From: Verrucomicrobiota bacterium
GTDB taxonomy: Bacteria > Verrucomicrobiota > Verrucomicrobiia > Verrucomicrobiales > Verrucomicrobiaceae
Direction of reading: 5' to 3'
Length of the DNA stretch: 45,197 bases
Assembly: GCA_017301975.1 (NCBI GenBank)
Contig: JAFLEI010000047.1
Coordinates: 1 to 45,197 of the forward strand
Positions 43,232-45,197 of this stretch are shown one piece after another. The number at the start of each line of letters is the position of its first letter. Position 1 is the stretch's first letter. The position numbers and the translations under genes are program-made. Below the pieces are notes generated by a model. It saw nothing but the letters and a program-made list of their open reading frames with translations. It was not told the origin of the DNA and ran no database searches.

Positions 43232-44665
43232 ATGGCGCGCAACGATGAAAACTCGAATCACACTTCCCTCAATGGATCGGCACCACATGCAAACACCGAG
43301 CTGTTCACACCTGTCCCCACCGTTTGGGACCAGGTGTGCGAAGTTTTGGTGAAACGCCTCGGAGGCGACAATTTTCAGCGCTGCTTCAGCGGCACCTCCG
43401 CGCGCCTTGCGGATGATGGCAGGTTCATCATCACGGTTCCGAATCCGATCCATCAGCTCTGGATCGAGAGCAACCACACAGTCGCCGTGACGGATGCAGT
43501 GGCTGAAGTCACCGGGGTGCCTGCAATCATTGAATTCCACGTCGCGACGGAACCGACCCCTGTTTCCTACGCGCCCATGCCCGAGCTCAAGGCGGCGCGT
43601 GTCAACGCTGCTGACCAGGCGCCTATCCGCTTCTTCAGTGAGGCAGGTCTCAACGCCAAGTTCAACTTCGACAGCTACGTCATCGGCCCCAACAGCAGCT
43701 ATTCCGTGGCCGTGGCCAAGGCGGTGGCTGAAAAGCCGGGCCGCATCTACAATCCGTTGTTCTTCTACGGTGCCACAGGTCTGGGCAAGACGCATCTCCT
43801 GCAGGCCATCGGCCAGGAAGTACTGGCGCGCAAACCACGTGCGAACGTCCGCTACGTCACCTCCGAGCAGTTCACCAACGAGTTTGTGGACGCCATCAAG
43901 CGTCAGACCTTCAGCCAGTTCCGCCAAAAATACCGCAAGGTGGATGTGCTGCTCATCGACGATGTGCAATTTTTCGAAGGCAAGGACAGCACGCAGGAGG
44001 AGTTCTTCCACACCTTCAACGAGCTCTTCAACAACGCGAAGCAGATCGTCCTCGCCAGCGACCGCCCGCCGAGCGAGATCAAAAATCTCGAAGCCCGTCT
44101 CGTGTCACGCTTCGAATGGGGCCTTGCCACGCAGATCCAGGTGCCGGATTTTGAAACTCGCATCGCCATCCTGCGCCGCAAGCAGAGCGACTTCAATGTC
44201 TCTCTCGATCCATGGATCCTCGATTTCATGGCGCAGCGCATCCGTGTGAACGTGCGCAAGCTGGAAGGCGCGCTCATGCGAGTCGCCGCGCATGTCTCGC
44301 TCGAAGGCACTGTTCCCACGGAGTCTGCGCTCGCGACGATGCTGCATGATGTGATCGATGAAGATCCGTCGAAAACCGTTACTGTTGACCGCATCCAACG
44401 CATCATTGCCACGCATTACGATCTGCGAGTAAGCGACCTCACAGGGCCGCGTCGTCCCAAAAACATCGCTGAAGCCCGTCAGGTGGCCATGTATCTGACT
44501 CGCACCCTCACCAAGCTGCCACTGGTGCAGATTGGCGATGAATTCGGCGGTCGTGACCACGGCACCGTCATCCACGCCTGCAAGGTCGTCACCAACCTGA
44601 TCACGGGCTCGAATGACTTCAAGCGCACGCTGGACACGCTGGCCGGGAAGATTCGGGAGAGCTGA
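43232..44665 (+). CDS. dnaA: Chromosomal replication initiator DnaA
   Basis: The 477-residue protein has domain I (about 28-108, PTVWDQVCEVLVKRLGG), a short linker (domain II), the AAA+ domain with Walker A GATGLGKTH (180-188) and Walker B LLIDD (240-244), the arginine-finger region LVSRFEWG, and domain IV with the DNA-binding signature GGRDHGTVIHACK (439-451). It opens the origin by binding DnaA boxes and oligomerising. No strong ribosome site precedes the ATG. The AT-rich phased array upstream could serve replication start or autoregulation. Confidence 0.97.
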   Translation: MARNDENSNHTSLNGSAPHANTELFTPVPTVWDQVCEVLVKRLGGDNFQRCFSGTSARLADDGRFIITVPNPIHQLWIESNHTVAVTDAVAEVTGVPAIIEFHVATEPTPVSYAPMPELKAARVNAADQAPIRFFSEAGLNAKFNFDSYVIGPNSSYSVAVAKAVAEKPGRIYNPLFFYGATGLGKTHLLQAIGQEVLARKPRANVRYVTSEQFTNEFVDAIKRQTFSQFRQKYRKVDVLLIDDVQFFEGKDSTQEEFFHTFNELFNNAKQIVLASDRPPSEIKNLEARLVSRFEWGLATQIQVPDFETRIAILRRKQSDFNVSLDPWILDFMAQRIRVNVRKLEGALMRVAAHVSLEGTVPTESALATMLHDVIDEDPSKTVTVDRIQRIIATHYDLRVSDLTGPRRPKNIAEARQVAMYLTRTLTKLPLVQIGDEFGGRDHGTVIHACKVVTNLITGSNDFKRTLDTLAGKIRES

Positions 44666-44747
44666 GGCTTTCAGCTTGTAATGGAAGTTCGAAAGGCATT
44701 GCGAGCGCTTCCGCGTTTTGAAACCGGGGCGCATATGAGGCAGACAT

Positions 44748-44788
44748 CCAGAGGGTAAACGGAGCGAGTCAATGCTCAGGTCCTCTGG
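44748..44788. repeat. Nested hairpin downstream of dnaA
   Basis: CCAGAGG (44748-44754) pairs with CCTCTGG (44782-44788), and inside it GAGC (44763-44766) pairs with GCTC (44774-44777). It may end dnaA transcription, though no T-tract follows. Confidence 0.35.
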
Positions 44789-44818
44789 AGGGCTCTGGAA
44801 TTCTGGAGATTCTGCTGT

Positions 44819-45034
44819 TTAAGGCACCCGGTAGCCGAAATCCGCCGCCATCGAAATCTTCCCCTTCAGGCAGCCAAAGCCTCTGAGGTTCGCATGAACC
44901 GGAGTTTGAGGCGGTTGCGTCACGGGTTCCAACTCTGCTTTCACGCGGATGGGCAGCTTGCGCCATACCGCAGGCAGCGGCAGGTGCAGCGTGCCGTCCG
45001 GCGCAGGATCAAAGATGGCGGTGATGGTGCTCAT
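44819..45034 (-). CDS. Antitoxin-like (DUF2281-type) protein, truncated C-terminus
   Basis: The 71-residue product starts MSTITAIFDPAPDGTLHLPLP, a strand typical of small VapB/AbrB-like antitoxins. It ends GFGCLKGKISMAADFGYRVP. Family members usually continue from the MAADF-type motif into DEPLEDF, which contacts or neutralises a PIN toxin. Here that is replaced by five other residues and a stop. No toxin gene follows downstream. It is likely a decayed or orphan antitoxin. The family call is from memory of the motif. Confidence 0.6.
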   Translation of the reverse strand: MSTITAIFDPAPDGTLHLPLPAVWRKLPIRVKAELEPVTQPPQTPVHANLRGFGCLKGKISMAADFGYRVP

Positions 45035-45136
45035 GGTGAGAGATCAACCGGTTTTGTCGTGATCGTAAAGTCCTAGGCAGTGTTTGAAAACCTCCCAATT
45101 GCCCAGGGAGCGTGTTTGTGGCATGAGAGAAAACCG

Positions 45137-45197
45137 ATGAAAACACAACGCTTTGCATGGTGGGAGCCGCTCAAAAAGCGGCTCAAAAAAATGGTGT
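45137..45197 (+). CDS. Start of a gene leaving the window
   Basis: ATG at 45137 opens 20 codons (MKTQRFAWWEPLKKRLKKMV), preceded by GAGAG at 45125-45129, a good ribosome site. The basic, Trp-containing start could be the beginning of a secreted or DNA-binding protein, but too little is visible. A hairpin (GAGCCGCT, AGCGGCTC) lies within these codons. Confidence 0.5.
   Translation, partial: MKTQRFAWWEPLKKRLKKMV

Noticed and set aside
45164..45184. Hairpin GAGCCGCT / AGCGGCTC as a terminator
   Set aside because: It is followed by an A-tract on the plus strand, has no T-tract, and lies within the first codons of a likely gene.

Overview
The window looks like a chromosomal segment from a member of the Verrucomicrobia (PVC group), most likely a relative of Prosthecobacter or Verrucomicrobium. 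I base this on gene families rather than any database comparison. They include a large PVC-type cytochrome with an N-terminal dehydrogenase-like domain and a C-terminal CxxCH, a PEP-CTERM protein, a ThuA-like secreted protein, a verrucomicrobial-style ECF sigma factor, many secreted DUF proteins, high G+C with sharply AT-rich intergenic islands, and few obvious Shine-Dalgarno sites.

Layout. 1-806: the 5' part of a ParA-like P-loop gene, a very AT-rich spacer and tRNA-Gln(TTG). 835-7360: a secreted MbnP/MbnH-like fusion (copper-binding domain joined to a di-heme peroxidase domain), a PEP-CTERM protein, a parvulin foldase and a P2-type cation ATPase. 7462-14132: a beta-hydroxyacid dehydrogenase, ThuA-like and SGNH hydrolase proteins, a Na+/Ca2+ exchanger, a DMFase-beta-like secreted protein and a sigma factor. 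14261-18515: a TolC / membrane-fusion / ABC-ATPase operon with no permease gene after it. 18516-19425: 0.9 kb with no supported gene but several short perfect hairpins. 19426-25359: VOC protein, DUF5071, LysM plus TIGR02594-like hydrolase, two paralogous small lipoproteins and the large PVC cytochrome.

25451-29327 (minus strand) is a complete tolQ-tolR-tolA-tolB-pal operon, the envelope-constriction machine. It is followed on the plus strand by class II fructose-bisphosphate aldolase with a strong hairpin terminator. 30722-35625 holds a secreted hypothetical, a histidine phosphatase, an M29 aminopeptidase, a DUF3108 protein, a secreted ConA-like hypothetical and a class I (DeoC/LsrF-type) aldolase. 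35711-41640 (minus strand) is a type II secretion / type IV pilus-like assembly cluster: two tandem GspE/PilB ATPases, GspF, a GspG-like pseudopilin and a small membrane protein. 41836-45197: a DUF3500 protein, then dnaA behind an AT-rich region with helically phased repeats (a candidate origin or dnaA control region), a truncated antitoxin-like gene, and the first codons of a gene leaving the window.

Envelope biology dominates: Tol-Pal, the T2SS-like cluster, TolC export, lipoproteins, a parvulin foldase and a peptidoglycan hydrolase. The items most worth a second look are the MbnP-MbnH fusion, the phased repeat array before dnaA, the permease-less export operon, the paired lipoproteins with an identical-style C-terminal tail, and the families of short hairpins between genes.
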